Source: a bacterium (GTDB lineage: Bacteria > Cyanobacteriota > Vampirovibrionia > Obscuribacterales > JAKAZS01). From it: 34,522 nt of DNA. The DNA lies in assembly GCA_021785395.1 (NCBI GenBank), contig JAJYFO010000008.1, positions 1-34,522 on the forward strand, written 5' to 3'. The notes under the pieces were generated by a model. That model worked only from the letters and a program-made list of their open reading frames with translations, did not search any database and was not told the DNA's origin. How positions within the stretch are numbered: position 1 is the first letter of the stretch; each line of letters begins with the position of its first letter. Of this stretch, positions 7,954 through 18,443 are shown piece by piece. The translations under genes and the position numbers were made by a program.

Positions 7954-8687
7954 ATATGTTTTGTTATTTGCAATACCTGATCACAACCAAAAAGGTCGAC
8001 ATAATTGGTTTTAAAATAATTAACTTCGACATTTTTTAAGTTTTCTAGGACTGCCGGTAAAAATTCGTGATTGTCTGTATATGGTCCTCTTATTGGGTAT
8101 ATCATAAGCTTCGACTTACTTACACGCAAAAGTTCTATTACCGCTTTTATATGAAAATCAAGGTCAAAAGGACTATTTGTCATCATGCCACCAAATTTAT
8201 AATCGCTATATAAAAACAAAAAATTTGACGATAATACCATATCGAATTCATTGTCGTTAAACGGCAAATGTGGCAGCCGGTAGGGCAGGTAACGCTTATT
8301 CTGAAAACCTAAGTCAAAATCGTCAAGAAAAAAATTAATAGCCTTATCTTTTTCTTTACGATATATCTCCATATTCCGCTTGTTTTTAGCTAAATCTTTA
8401 ACTTGTACCTGCAAATCGCAGCAGTCGTTTAAATCTCTACTGACGATTTCTTTAAGACTGGCAAAAGTATTTTCGTACAACGGGTCGACACCAATGGCAT
8501 CTACATTATATTTATTAGCTTGAGCGACAAACGAAGCCGGTCCGCTAGGGCAGTCTAAAATTTTGAACCCTTTAAGGTCATTAGCGCTAAAGTTAAACAT
8601 TTCTTCATATTCCTTCAGCGTTCGACCAAAGAATAAGACCCTTTCAAAGGTAAATGTGTTGGCTGTGTCTAAATCGGTCATGGACAA
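7950..8687 (-). CDS. SAM-dependent methyltransferase-like protein, 245 aa
   Basis: A Rossmann-type SAM-binding motif I is seen as FKILDCPSGPASFVAQA (residues ~41-57), followed by an acidic strand end (DAIGVDPLY) and a later motif (LPFNDNEFDMVLSSNFLF) typical of class I methyltransferases. The glycine-rich loop is CPSGP instead of the common GxGxG, a variant seen in some families. The target is unknown. The gene is divergent from ligA and converges on the phosphatase gene with a 4-base overlap of stop regions. Confidence 0.7.
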   Translation of the reverse strand: MSMTDLDTANTFTFERVLFFGRTLKEYEEMFNFSANDLKGFKILDCPSGPASFVAQANKYNVDAIGVDPLYENTFASLKEIVSRDLNDCCDLQVQVKDLAKNKRNMEIYRKEKDKAINFFLDDFDLGFQNKRYLPYRLPHLPFNDNEFDMVLSSNFLFLYSDYKFGGMMTNSPFDLDFHIKAVIELLRVSKSKLMIYPIRGPYTDNHEFLPAVLENLKNVEVNYFKTNYVDLFGCDQVLQITKHI

Positions 8688-8734
8688 AAAAATTTAGTTG
8701 AATAAATTAAATAATTTTAGCTATTTCATTCTGC

Positions 8735-8763
8735 TTATTCTACTATATTTCAGGTATTATAAT
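8735..8763 (+). promoter_or_regulatory. Possible ligA promoter
   Basis: TATAAT at 8758-8763 lies 39 bases before the ligA ATG. A weak -35-like ttattc (8735-8740) is 17 bases upstream. The -10 is perfect but the -35 match is poor and the region is AT-rich. Confidence 0.3.
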
Positions 8764-8798
8764 TCGAGAGTTTTAAGAGAGCTTTAAAAAAGGTTTAA

Positions 8799-10853
<2,055 letters not shown>

Positions 10854-10859
10854 GTATTA

Positions 10860-11108
10860 ATGCATAAGTTTTTCTTTCATCCCTTAACCTTTGCCATACT
10901 GATGGGGACAGTTATTATGGGTCTTATCGGTATCCTTTTCGTACTGCCCTTATATTGTATCCACACGACTTGGAATAGTTTAATCGCCCAAAGTTTTTCC
11001 CTACCCTTTATAAACGTTTACCAGGCTTTACTGCTTTATTCAGCTTTTTTGATCCTATTGGTTTTAGCCATTAAATCAGTAAACTTAAACAAAGACAATT
11101 TTATTTAA
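10860..11108 (+). CDS. Small membrane protein, 82 aa, two transmembrane segments
   Basis: Two hydrophobic helices are evident, at residues ~9-33 (FAILMGTVIMGLIGILFVLP) and ~50-71 (LLLYSAFLILLVLAI), joined by a short loop. No enzymatic motif is visible. The start lies 6 bases after the ligA stop, with an aagga sequence inside the ligA 3' end as the probable ribosome binding site, so translation is likely coupled to ligA. The family is not recognised. Confidence 0.65.
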   Translation: MHKFFFHPLTFAILMGTVIMGLIGILFVLPLYCIHTTWNSLIAQSFSLPFINVYQALLLYSAFLILLVLAIKSVNLNKDNFI

Positions 11109-11122
11109 ACTTCAAAAAACTT

Positions 11123-12190
11123 ATGCGGACTTATATTAGCTTCCTTTTATTAAGTATTTTTACTTTATTCTCTTTAGGCTCAGAAGTTTCAACGGTGGCT
11201 TTGGCTAAAAAGAATAAAGCCTCGACCACGGTTGAGCCTTCCGAAAAAAACTTTAAAATTGGTTTAAAAGCCTATAACGATAAAAGTTACGATGAGGCAA
11301 TAGACGCCTTTTTACAATCTATTTATTTCGCGCGCAACAATTACCAGCCAAAGGCTTATTATTATTTAGGAATGTGTTATGTCGCCCAAAACAATGACAT
11401 TAAAGCCATCGACGCTTTCAAAAAATGCAGCGAACAAACACTAGAACCAATACCGGACGCTAAAATTGAACTTGGCAAAATTTATACCAAGCAAAAACGC
11501 TTGAATGAAGCTATGACTGTAGCCAACGAAGCCCTTTGTGAATCAGGCGCCAACGGGTACAGAGCCCAGAATTTATTAGGCGTCATCATGGAGTGCATGG
11601 GTGATTTAGACTCAGCCAAATGGCATTTTGAACAGGCGCTGGGAACCAGACCCTGGACTTATACTTCGGCCTGGGAAAACTTGATCGAAAACGCCATAAA
11701 GCGCAAACAATATGGCGAGGCCGTCAGTAATATAAATGCCCTGCTAACCAATGAAAAACCCTTAAAAAACGTCGACTTTGAAAGGGTTCACTTGGACCTG
11801 GGGTTGTGTTACTTTGCCAAAGGCAATTTACAAGGTGCTATAGACGCCTGGCACCGCGTCCTAGACTATAATGCCAATAATAAAGACGCCCATATACAAC
11901 TGGCCGTTCTTTACGATAGCGAGAAACACTATTCATCAGCAATTAAAGAATACGAAAGCTTTATATCCTGTGCGCCTAACGACCCTAAAGTGCCCAAAAT
12001 CAAAGATAGGATCAGCGAGTTAAACCTGAAAATCAACGGTGAAAAAGCCTTAAAACCAGTTCAGGCGTCACCTTACATGCTAGCTCCAAATACCAATAGT
12101 AACAATGCCCCAAACGCCAATCAAGGGAATTTACCAAGACAACCTGTGCCAACCAATACCGCTCCTATCGAAAGAGATTCTGGTTTTTAG
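11123..12190 (+). CDS. Exported tetratricopeptide-repeat protein, 355 aa
   Basis: A signal peptide (ISFLLLSIFTLFSLG, cleavage near VALA) is followed by about six TPR-like helix pairs: FKIGLKAYNDKSYDEAIDAF, YYYLGMCYVAQNNDIKAIDAF, IELGKIYTKQKRLNEA, LLGVIMECMGDLDSAKWHF, LGLCYFAKGNLQGAIDAW and IQLAVLYDSEKHYSSAI. The last ~50 residues are Asn/Pro/Ala-rich and probably disordered. TPRs bind other proteins, and the export signal suggests an envelope scaffold. The gene is 14 bases after the small membrane protein. Its 3' end overlaps the convergent RNase J-like gene by 4 bases. No clear ribosome binding site is visible. Confidence 0.85.
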   Translation: MRTYISFLLLSIFTLFSLGSEVSTVALAKKNKASTTVEPSEKNFKIGLKAYNDKSYDEAIDAFLQSIYFARNNYQPKAYYYLGMCYVAQNNDIKAIDAFKKCSEQTLEPIPDAKIELGKIYTKQKRLNEAMTVANEALCESGANGYRAQNLLGVIMECMGDLDSAKWHFEQALGTRPWTYTSAWENLIENAIKRKQYGEAVSNINALLTNEKPLKNVDFERVHLDLGLCYFAKGNLQGAIDAWHRVLDYNANNKDAHIQLAVLYDSEKHYSSAIKEYESFISCAPNDPKVPKIKDRISELNLKINGEKALKPVQASPYMLAPNTNSNNAPNANQGNLPRQPVPTNTAPIERDSGF

Positions 12191-13881
12191 ATAACGGTAA
12201 TCAATACTTGCAAATACGGCTTAAAGAAGTATTGACTTTTAATAGAGCGAATAATATCCTGCCTTAACAATTCAGTTTCATGATTTAAATCCATATCATT
12301 AATGTCATTAATGCTCTTAAATTTTTCATTAACGATAGTTTCTATATTATTTATAGTATCATGCCATTTAGGATTAAACCTTATTCCACTGGCGTGTTCT
12401 TGGACGCTAATCGAGTGTATTGTCTTATTTTTGTCAACAACCAGGCTAACCGATACAACGCCTTCATAACAAAGATTTCGCCTCTCTTTAACCGATGATG
12501 TTGAAATTTTTTCACCCTGTTTAGTACTAAAATAAATCAGCGAGCTTTCAACTTGAAGTGTTTTTTCAGCTACAAACCCAAGGTTACAGTCGTATACGCA
12601 ACCATTATTTAAAGCCGCAATTACAGTTGTATTTGGCAAATTTGCCTTGGCCAGATTAATGTGCTGATAGATATGACGGTACTCTCCAATTATAGGAATA
12701 AAGGCATTGGGGTTTATTAAATTTAAAATAAACTTCAAATCTTCTTGGCTAGCGTATTCACTGGTAAAAACGTTATAATCGGGTTCTTGATAAAGATTAA
12801 CACCAAGGCTTAAGAGTTTATCGGCAATTTTGGCCATAATACGTTTTTGACCTAGCGTAATTTCACTGTTAAATATAACGATATCGTCTTTTTGGGGGGA
12901 AAGATTAATTAGAGAATCATTTGCATAGTCATTTAAGGCGCTATAAGCATTGCCTTGGTCTGAACTAATAACTATTAATTTCTGTGTGCTTGGATTGCTT
13001 TGTAGTTCGCTTAACGATTCAAACTGGATTTTGGGGTAGAGTTTGTTATAGCAATTAAAATAACTAACTAAAAAATCGCTAAAGACAAATAATTTCAAGC
13101 TGAATTTATTAATCAAATTATTAATTAAATGAATTCGCGAAATATTTAACTGATTAGTTACGATAATAATTCTATTATGGTCATGGTTTTGAGCCAGAAT
13201 ATTATTATAGTGATTAAACAAATTAAGCTCATCATGACTGTATCCTACATTCTCAATTCCAGCTGAAGAAGACATTAATACTACGTTTTTCTGGGCGTTT
13301 TTAAGTTTAGATAAATTTGAAAAATTAATTTTTTGGGGAATATTTGGACTTTGGCTAATTTTAAAAATTGAAGTATAAAGAATTATATTTAATTCATTTT
13401 CAATTTTTATCATAAACTCGTCGGGGTAAAATAATGATAGCCAATTAATTTTAAAAGGATCAAGATAATATTCATCTTCGATAATCTCGGTATTAAAATT
13501 ACTAATCAGTATTTCATCGTTGAAGTTTTTATAATTATACTCGTATAAAAAATTTATTATAAATTTAGGAGCCACAATTTTGGGGATTTTTATATGTTGC
13601 AACAAATAAAAAATACTGCCTATATTACTTTCCTGGCAATTTGATAAAACCATGCCACATATAGCAGTTTGGTTATTTTCGAGAAAACTTGTATTAGGAA
13701 ACAACAAGTCGACACCAGGTAAATTTTGCTTAGGATAACATGCGCCAGAATCAATTATTAAAATTTTACCCTTATTAATTAATAAATTTATGACAGCACC
13801 TATTTCTGACTGTCCACCTAAAGGAACGAGGTAAGTTTTATCATAGTCTAATTCTTCAATTGAAGTTATTGGTGGTTTCAT
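12187..13881 (-). CDS. RNase J-like metallo-beta-lactamase/beta-CASP protein lacking metal ligands (predicted pseudoenzyme), 564 aa
   Basis: The RNase J framework is clear: LGGQSEIGAVINLL and IIDSGACYPKQNLPGVDLLF at the N-terminus, ASQEDLKFILNLINPNAFIP with GEYRHIYQHINLA at ~377-410, and a C-terminal domain (VVSVSLVVDKN). The length is typical. However, the signature HxHxDH is NCQESN (Asn81, Gln83, Ser85, Asn86). The SGH before ASQE is SEY (His to Tyr376), PVHGEYR is PIIGEYR (His to Ile398), the HSIPD-type His is replaced (SLFYPD) and TGDFK is TSIFK. All aligned zinc ligands are gone while the fold-defining parts remain, over one uninterrupted frame. RNase activity is therefore not expected. 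A structural or regulatory role, for example partnering an active RNase J, is inference. It is downstream of the patatin gene by 20 bases. Confidence 0.8.
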   Translation of the reverse strand: MKPPITSIEELDYDKTYLVPLGGQSEIGAVINLLINKGKILIIDSGACYPKQNLPGVDLLFPNTSFLENNQTAICGMVLSNCQESNIGSIFYLLQHIKIPKIVAPKFIINFLYEYNYKNFNDEILISNFNTEIIEDEYYLDPFKINWLSLFYPDEFMIKIENELNIILYTSIFKISQSPNIPQKINFSNLSKLKNAQKNVVLMSSSAGIENVGYSHDELNLFNHYNNILAQNHDHNRIIIVTNQLNISRIHLINNLINKFSLKLFVFSDFLVSYFNCYNKLYPKIQFESLSELQSNPSTQKLIVISSDQGNAYSALNDYANDSLINLSPQKDDIVIFNSEITLGQKRIMAKIADKLLSLGVNLYQEPDYNVFTSEYASQEDLKFILNLINPNAFIPIIGEYRHIYQHINLAKANLPNTTVIAALNNGCVYDCNLGFVAEKTLQVESSLIYFSTKQGEKISTSSVKERRNLCYEGVVSVSLVVDKNKTIHSISVQEHASGIRFNPKWHDTINNIETIVNEKFKSINDINDMDLNHETELLRQDIIRSIKSQYFFKPYLQVLITVI

Positions 13882-13901
13882 AATGTATAAACAGTGAAGA
13901 A

Positions 13902-14891
13902 TTAGTTTGGGTTATTATTATTAGTATCAACGAGTTCAATACTTGTATTTATTTTACGTTTTAACTCAGGAATAGCCAACTGTGCACTTAATTCGCCTTT
14001 CTTAATCGCATTTTTAACGTCTTTCATATTGGTTGAAACGAGCTTGATACCATTCAAATAAGGATGGATAACAAAATCAGCCGTTCTTAAAGCTCTTTCA
14101 TCGACCCTAGCTAATTGGAGATTAACTAGTCTTTCGCTAACAGACCCCAATTTACGAAATCTATCTGGGTGAAATTTTATAGTATATTCATCTACGTCAC
14201 AAGCTATAACGAAATCAGCCCCCATGTCTCTAACCCTTTCTACAGGTAAATTTTCGACGACACCGCCATCAACAAATAACTTATCTTCAATAAAGACCGG
14301 TTTCCTTAAAACTGGTATGGCCGAACTAGCCTCAATAGCCAGTCCAAGATTGCCATGGTCAATGGGATACGTTTTACCATCGGTTAAATTTAGCGCTACA
14401 GCACAAAATTTAATCGGCAATGTTTCAATATTTTTATTACAGGTAGGTACTTTATCGTTTAAGAATTTAGCAAACCGCTTACCACTATATACACCTTCAT
14501 AAGGATGGTAACCAAATAGCCTAAACAATAAGGTTATAGGTGTAGATAATAGTTTAACCGGTATTGGTGTCGTAAAATAGGCGTGCAGCAATGATTTATT
14601 TTCGATAATTTTCTGGATTTCATCTATAGGCATCCCAGCAGCGTACAACCCTCCAATAATCGCGCCTATACTTGTACCAGAGATGTAGGATATTTTAATA
14701 TTGTTTTTTTCCAACTCTTTAATTACACCAATATGGGCAGCTCCCCGAGTACCACCACCGCCTAAGGCCAGACCAATTTTAATATCCTGGTTAATGTTTT
14801 TATCCATGGCCATGGCACAGCTAAACAGGTCAAAAACAACCAATACAATACAAATAAATATTTTAGATAAACGACACTTCAAGATAGGCAT
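13902..14891 (-). CDS. Patatin-like phospholipase (RssA/NTE type), exported, 329 aa
   Basis: Shows the Ser-Asp dyad of patatin lipases: oxyanion loop GLALGGGGTRGAAHIG, nucleophile Ser74 in SGTSIGAIIGGLYAAG, and Asp208 in FVDGGVVENLPV. The following segment DMGADFVIACDV is typical of the bacterial RssA-like subgroup. An N-terminal hydrophobic segment (IFICIVLVVFDLFSCAMA) is a signal peptide or anchor, so it probably acts on envelope lipids. It lies 13 bases after the MshEN-repeat gene and 20 bases before the RNase J-like gene, consistent with a three-gene operon. It lacks a strong ribosome binding site, which fits translational coupling. Confidence 0.9.
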   Translation of the reverse strand: MPILKCRLSKIFICIVLVVFDLFSCAMAMDKNINQDIKIGLALGGGGTRGAAHIGVIKELEKNNIKISYISGTSIGAIIGGLYAAGMPIDEIQKIIENKSLLHAYFTTPIPVKLLSTPITLLFRLFGYHPYEGVYSGKRFAKFLNDKVPTCNKNIETLPIKFCAVALNLTDGKTYPIDHGNLGLAIEASSAIPVLRKPVFIEDKLFVDGGVVENLPVERVRDMGADFVIACDVDEYTIKFHPDRFRKLGSVSERLVNLQLARVDERALRTADFVIHPYLNGIKLVSTNMKDVKNAIKKGELSAQLAIPELKRKINTSIELVDTNNNNPN

Positions 14892-14904
14892 AAACGATTT
14901 GATA

Positions 14905-16143
14905 CTAACTCCAGCTCCACTGCATTCTTGGTGGTAACTGAAAGCCGAGTCTTAAAATAGCTTCATCGATACTAATTTTTTTGGTAAAGGCTGTAGTAAG
15001 AAGGTTTATAGCTTCATCGTGATTGATTATTCCTTCTTTGTGCAGCGAATACGTTCGCAAAGACGAGTTTAAATCAATTTCACTAATAAGTTGCTGACTT
15101 ATTAGTTTTCGACTAAGGGCTATACCCGAGTCAGAAGGACTAGCATTTACACCGGTCAATTTTTCTTTGCTTAAAACCTTGCAAATCTCGAGCAATTCAA
15201 AAAGCGAATAGGTTTCTTTGTCAAACTGAGGCAACGGATTAAGCTCTGCTAAAGCTTGATAAACGGATATACCTTTGTTTTTAACGGCTTTGAGGGCACA
15301 AGCTGCGTGATAAGCTCGAATCGTCGGACTAGCGACCATGTCCAATAAAGTTAAAGCTGCCTCAACGGTATCTGTATTAAGTATATTAGACTGGATAACC
15401 ACCTGGGGAAAAGACTTATTTTCGGTAATTTCCAGCTCATAACACTCAATTATTTCAGTATCAGAAATCAGTCGGGCCAGGCTTATTAATTCCGGTAATT
15501 TAAGCGATGTACCAGAACTTAGAAATTTAACACCCTGTTCAAACAATATTTGTTCAGGGTATATCTGCCTTGAGTGAGCAGTTTTTAAGCATTTTAGAAC
15601 GAAATCATCGCTTAAACCCAATTCACTTTTTAAATGTAATAGACCAAATAATATATTAACCGTCTGTTTAGTCAAGTATCTATCTAAAATCAAGGCTCGA
15701 CTTAAATGTAAATTATTGGCCATAGATTTTTGATATACGGCTTTTAATTGCTCAAGATTGACCAAATTAGACTGTAATAAAATATTACTAAAATCTGTTT
15801 GCGGTAATTCAAAACCCGTGTTAGACTCAACCTTTGTGGCGAAATCGGGGTTATTCATTACCGATTCTATGGCGTAGTCTAAAGAGCCCCCCTGTGATTT
15901 GACCAGTTTAATAACCTCAATAGCCTGCGTCTTATTAAGTTGACCGGCGTTTACCAGGTTAGCGACTTCACCGATAGGCTGCAGGGTCTCAAAGCTTATA
16001 AAATTAAGCATAATAAGCGACCTTTCTAACGACACAGCTAATTTTTTAGATGTTTTTTGGGCTTCGTCAAGCTGTTCTTTCTTAATGGACCGTGTTGCCA
16101 ACAATAAGTCTGTTAGAGTATTATCAATAACTTTATCAGCCAT
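14905..16143 (-). CDS. Protein of tandem MshEN-like (GspE/PilB N-terminal type) repeats, 412 aa
   Basis: Built of about five to six alpha-helical units of the type LxxLLxxxxxIxxEQLxxAxxxxKKLxxSLxxxLIxxxxIxxETL. Clear copies are at ~9-53 (TDLLLATRSIKKEQLDEAQK), ~118-165 (SNILLQSNLVNLEQLKAVYQ), ~220-275 and ~320-405 (LISQQLISEIDLNSSLRTYS). This pattern resembles the N-terminal domain of type II secretion/type IV pilus ATPases, a domain that in MshE binds c-di-GMP. No ATPase domain follows and there is no signal peptide, so it is likely a cytoplasmic regulatory or scaffold protein. Nucleotide binding is not demonstrated here. It is the first gene of the apparent operon with the patatin and RNase J-like genes. 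Confidence 0.6.
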   Translation of the reverse strand: MADKVIDNTLTDLLLATRSIKKEQLDEAQKTSKKLAVSLERSLIMLNFISFETLQPIGEVANLVNAGQLNKTQAIEVIKLVKSQGGSLDYAIESVMNNPDFATKVESNTGFELPQTDFSNILLQSNLVNLEQLKAVYQKSMANNLHLSRALILDRYLTKQTVNILFGLLHLKSELGLSDDFVLKCLKTAHSRQIYPEQILFEQGVKFLSSGTSLKLPELISLARLISDTEIIECYELEITENKSFPQVVIQSNILNTDTVEAALTLLDMVASPTIRAYHAACALKAVKNKGISVYQALAELNPLPQFDKETYSLFELLEICKVLSKEKLTGVNASPSDSGIALSRKLISQQLISEIDLNSSLRTYSLHKEGIINHDEAINLLTTAFTKKISIDEAILRLGFQLPPRMQWSWS

Positions 16144-16341
16144 CAGCTGTAACCACCAAATTACACATATACAATATCAGTCAAAAGGTTAAGTTCATTA
16201 TATACCAAGCGGTCGTGATAATTTGTTTTTATCATCAATTTTTAATTTGTTTTACAATTGACAACCAGCCTGGTTTATCAAAACGGATTGACAAATTGAC
16301 ATTGGCAATCATTATTAATAGCTCATATTAATAGCCCTTAT

Positions 16342-16860
16342 TTATTGATTCTGAAAATCTAACGAGGCCGAGTTAATACAATACCTTTGACCTGTCACGG
16401 CTGGTCCATCTGGAAATACGTGTCCCAAATGGGCGCCACATTTTTTACATATCACTTCAGTTCTTTGCATCCCGTAACTGTCATCGGGTAATTCTTCAAT
16501 AGCTTCTTTAGCGTTGGGAGCCGAAAAGCTAGGCCAACCTGTACCAGAATCAAATTTTGTATCCGAAGAAAATAATTCAGCGCCACAGCAAGCACATTTA
16601 TAAATGCCACGGTCATGATTGTCCCAGTATTTTCCAGTAAAGGCCCGTTCGGTTCCTTTTTCCCTGGTTATGTGATATACGTCACTGGGCAGTATTTTTT
16701 TCCAATCTTTGTTTAATTTATTATGGCTATCGGTAAATTTTTGACCAGAACTACCCGGTTGGCAAGAGTTATTATCAGCTAACATAAAATTAAACCCCGA
16801 AAATATTATGAAAATCACCAAGGTTAGAATAAACTTAGACTGTAATATTACGGTTTTCAC
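16342..16860 (-). CDS. msrB: Exported peptide-methionine (R)-S-oxide reductase MsrB, 172 aa
   Basis: Reduces methionine-R-sulfoxide in proteins. The zinc site CACC (Cys89/Cys92) and CKKC (Cys138/Cys141) is present, as are SGTGWPSF and GHVFPDGP. The catalytic Cys161 is in the conserved [10 protein letters not shown] signal peptide (residues ~9-28, [19 protein letters not shown]) indicates export, so it likely repairs envelope proteins. The start is GTG with a strong aggggt ribosome binding site 7 bases upstream. No msrA or reductant partner is adjacent. It is monocistronic in appearance. Confidence 0.95.
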   Translation of the reverse strand: MKTVILQSKFILTLVIFIIFSGFNFMLADNNSCQPGSSGQKFTDSHNKLNKDWKKILPSDVYHITREKGTERAFTGKYWDNHDRGIYKCACCGAELFSSDTKFDSGTGWPSFSAPNAKEAIEELPDDSYGMQRTEVICKKCGAHLGHVFPDGPAVTGQRYCINSASLDFQNQ

Positions 16861-16930
16861 AAAATACCCCTAAGTCAAATTAGAACCCTTTAACTCCATT
16901 ATATCTAAAAGTCAAAAAAGGAACGCAAAA

Positions 16931-16964
16931 AAGAATCTCTCCTTAGGTTAAAGAAGAGATTCTT
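16931..16964 (-). terminator. Intrinsic terminator downstream of sepF
   Basis: Perfect 10-base arms aagaatctct / agagattctt with a 14-base loop. On the minus strand the stem is followed by a T run (tttt), so it terminates leftward transcription from the sepF operon, about 160 bases past the sepF stop. Confidence 0.7.
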
Positions 16965-16988
16965 GTGGTGTATTAGGTATGGAGGAAA

Positions 16989-17011
16989 CTAAGCTTTACA
17001 ACCATGCTTAG
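16989..17011 (-). other. Small hairpin in the sepF 3' region, possible small RNA with the terminator
   Basis: Arms ctaagc / gcttag enclose 11 bases. A shorter inverted segment (ataccagtat) follows at about 17028-17037. With the terminator at 16931-16964 this makes a structured stretch of about 110 bases between sepF and msrB. It is either a sepF 3' UTR or a small RNA. I see no known RNA family and no convincing promoter. Confidence 0.3.
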
Positions 17012-17122
17012 AACTCGTACTAATATAATACCAGTATTGATATTTTTAAATTGTAAATTAAATTGAACCTTAAAAAACCAATTGCCCAAAATAGCGACTC
17101 TAAAAAAATTAAAATTTTCTAA

Positions 17123-17611
17123 TTATCGTGGAGAAAGCCATGGTTTATTAAATACTGGTTTTTCAAAATTTAACTTATCATTGTAAATAAAATCAAAGTT
17201 AGTTGTCAAATCAGATTTAGAAGCTGGTAATGCTTTTTCAGCCGTAATTTTAATATTACTGGGCGAAAACAGGTAAACCTGGTCACTTAATTTATAAAAA
17301 TCGCCGTCTAAAGCTTTAGAGGCACCGGCGACAAAGTCTACCAGGCGATTAGCGTCAAACTTTTTCATACTTTCCAGACAAATTGTAGTTGCCCCCCTCT
17401 CTCGTAAACACTCCACAATGTCAAGAGCCTCGTCAAATGTCAAAGGATTAAAAATTGATATTTTGGCATTACTGCGCACACCAGTATTATTGTTAAAAGA
17501 TGACTGCCGAGAATGAACACCAGGAAATAAATCAACTTTACTTTTAGGTTTATTATTAGAGGTATCAGATTTGGTTTCGTAATTTACTTGGTTGTTTTCT
17601 TGATCTTGCAT
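17123..17611 (-). CDS. sepF: Cell division protein SepF, 162 aa
   Basis: The C-terminal domain is a clear SepF fold: ISIFNPLTFDEALDIVECLR, ICLESMKKFDANRLVDFVAG, and DGDFYKLSDQVYLFSPSNIK. SepF polymerises and links FtsZ to the membrane at the division site. The N-terminal ~50 residues are Asn/Lys/Ser-rich and lack the usual short amphipathic helix. An in-frame TAA two codons before the ATG rules out an in-frame extension. A good ribosome binding site (aaaaggat) precedes the start. It is the last gene of the smc-scpA-scpB-ispD cluster, 109 bases after ispD, and is followed by a terminator. Confidence 0.88.
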   Translation of the reverse strand: MQDQENNQVNYETKSDTSNNKPKSKVDLFPGVHSRQSSFNNNTGVRSNAKISIFNPLTFDEALDIVECLRERGATTICLESMKKFDANRLVDFVAGASKALDGDFYKLSDQVYLFSPSNIKITAEKALPASKSDLTTNFDFIYNDKLNFEKPVFNKPWLSPR

Positions 17612-17720
17612 TGTTTATCCTTTTTACATAAGTGATATTATAAAAATTATAATTTGAATTACTATATTGAAGTATCATAATTTATATTAATTAACTATTA
17701 TTTTAATCCTTTATTTTAAT

Positions 17721-18434
17721 TTAGCAAGTAGTTTTATGTAAATTACTTGCAATTTCACAAGCCAAAATAAATTCTTCGCTATAGGTAATTTTAAAATTCA
17801 ATATAGAACCACTTGCAAGAAAAACTTTAACGCCATAATTTTCTACCAAAGAGCCATCGTCGGTAAATTCTAAACTGTCATCTACAGCCTTCAAATGACT
17901 ATCGTAAAGAGTTTTAAAGTGAAAGCCCTGGGGTGTTTGAATTAAATAGCAATTAGACCGATCGATATATTCAACCCTATTGCCATCAACTTTTTTTAAC
18001 GTATCAACGACTTTTAAACTAGCTACAGCTGCGGAATAAGCCTTCAAAGAATGATAGACTTCGTCAACGACTTTACGGCTTACAAATGGTCTGGCTGTAT
18101 CATGAATGATGACAAAATCTTTTTGTTGATTTTTGGCAATTTCATCTAAGGCTAATTTCACGGATTCTTGGCGAGTGTTGCCACCATTAACGAGTTTAAC
18201 TTTATGCTGCGCTGAATCTGAGAGATTATCATTTAAATAATTAACGATATCTTGTTTAATTGTTTTAGAAACCGTAATATATATTTCATCAATATATTCC
18301 ATGCCCAAAAAAATCGATAATGACCAGGCAAATAATGGTTTGTCATAAAGCAAACTCAATTGTTTAGGCTTATCAAAATCACTATTTATAAATCTTGAAC
18401 TTTTGCCAGCGCAAGTTAATATCCCAATAACCAT
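17721..18434 (-). CDS. ispD: 2-C-methyl-D-erythritol 4-phosphate cytidylyltransferase IspD, 237 aa
   Basis: Catalyses the CTP-dependent third step of the MEP isoprenoid pathway in the cytoplasm. Family motifs in order are the nucleotide-binding loop (TCAGKSSRF...KPKQL), GGNTRQESVKLAL, VIIHDTARPFVS, LIQTPQGFHF, TDDGSLVE and NFKITYSEEFILA. The first loop is slightly unusual (CAGKSSR rather than AAGxGxR) but keeps the Arg and Lys-Pro-Lys-Gln. Length is normal. It starts 9 bases after the scpB stop, so it is probably co-transcribed with the condensin genes. Its fusion partner ispF is not adjacent. Confidence 0.92.
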   Translation of the reverse strand: MVIGILTCAGKSSRFINSDFDKPKQLSLLYDKPLFAWSLSIFLGMEYIDEIYITVSKTIKQDIVNYLNDNLSDSAQHKVKLVNGGNTRQESVKLALDEIAKNQQKDFVIIHDTARPFVSRKVVDEVYHSLKAYSAAVASLKVVDTLKKVDGNRVEYIDRSNCYLIQTPQGFHFKTLYDSHLKAVDDSLEFTDDGSLVENYGVKVFLASGSILNFKITYSEEFILACEIASNLHKTTC

Positions 18435-18443
18435 GGTAAATTA

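Noticed and set aside
12187-13881. Active ribonuclease J (rnj)
   Set aside because: None of the aligned metal-binding His/Asp residues remain, so the active-enzyme name would mislead.
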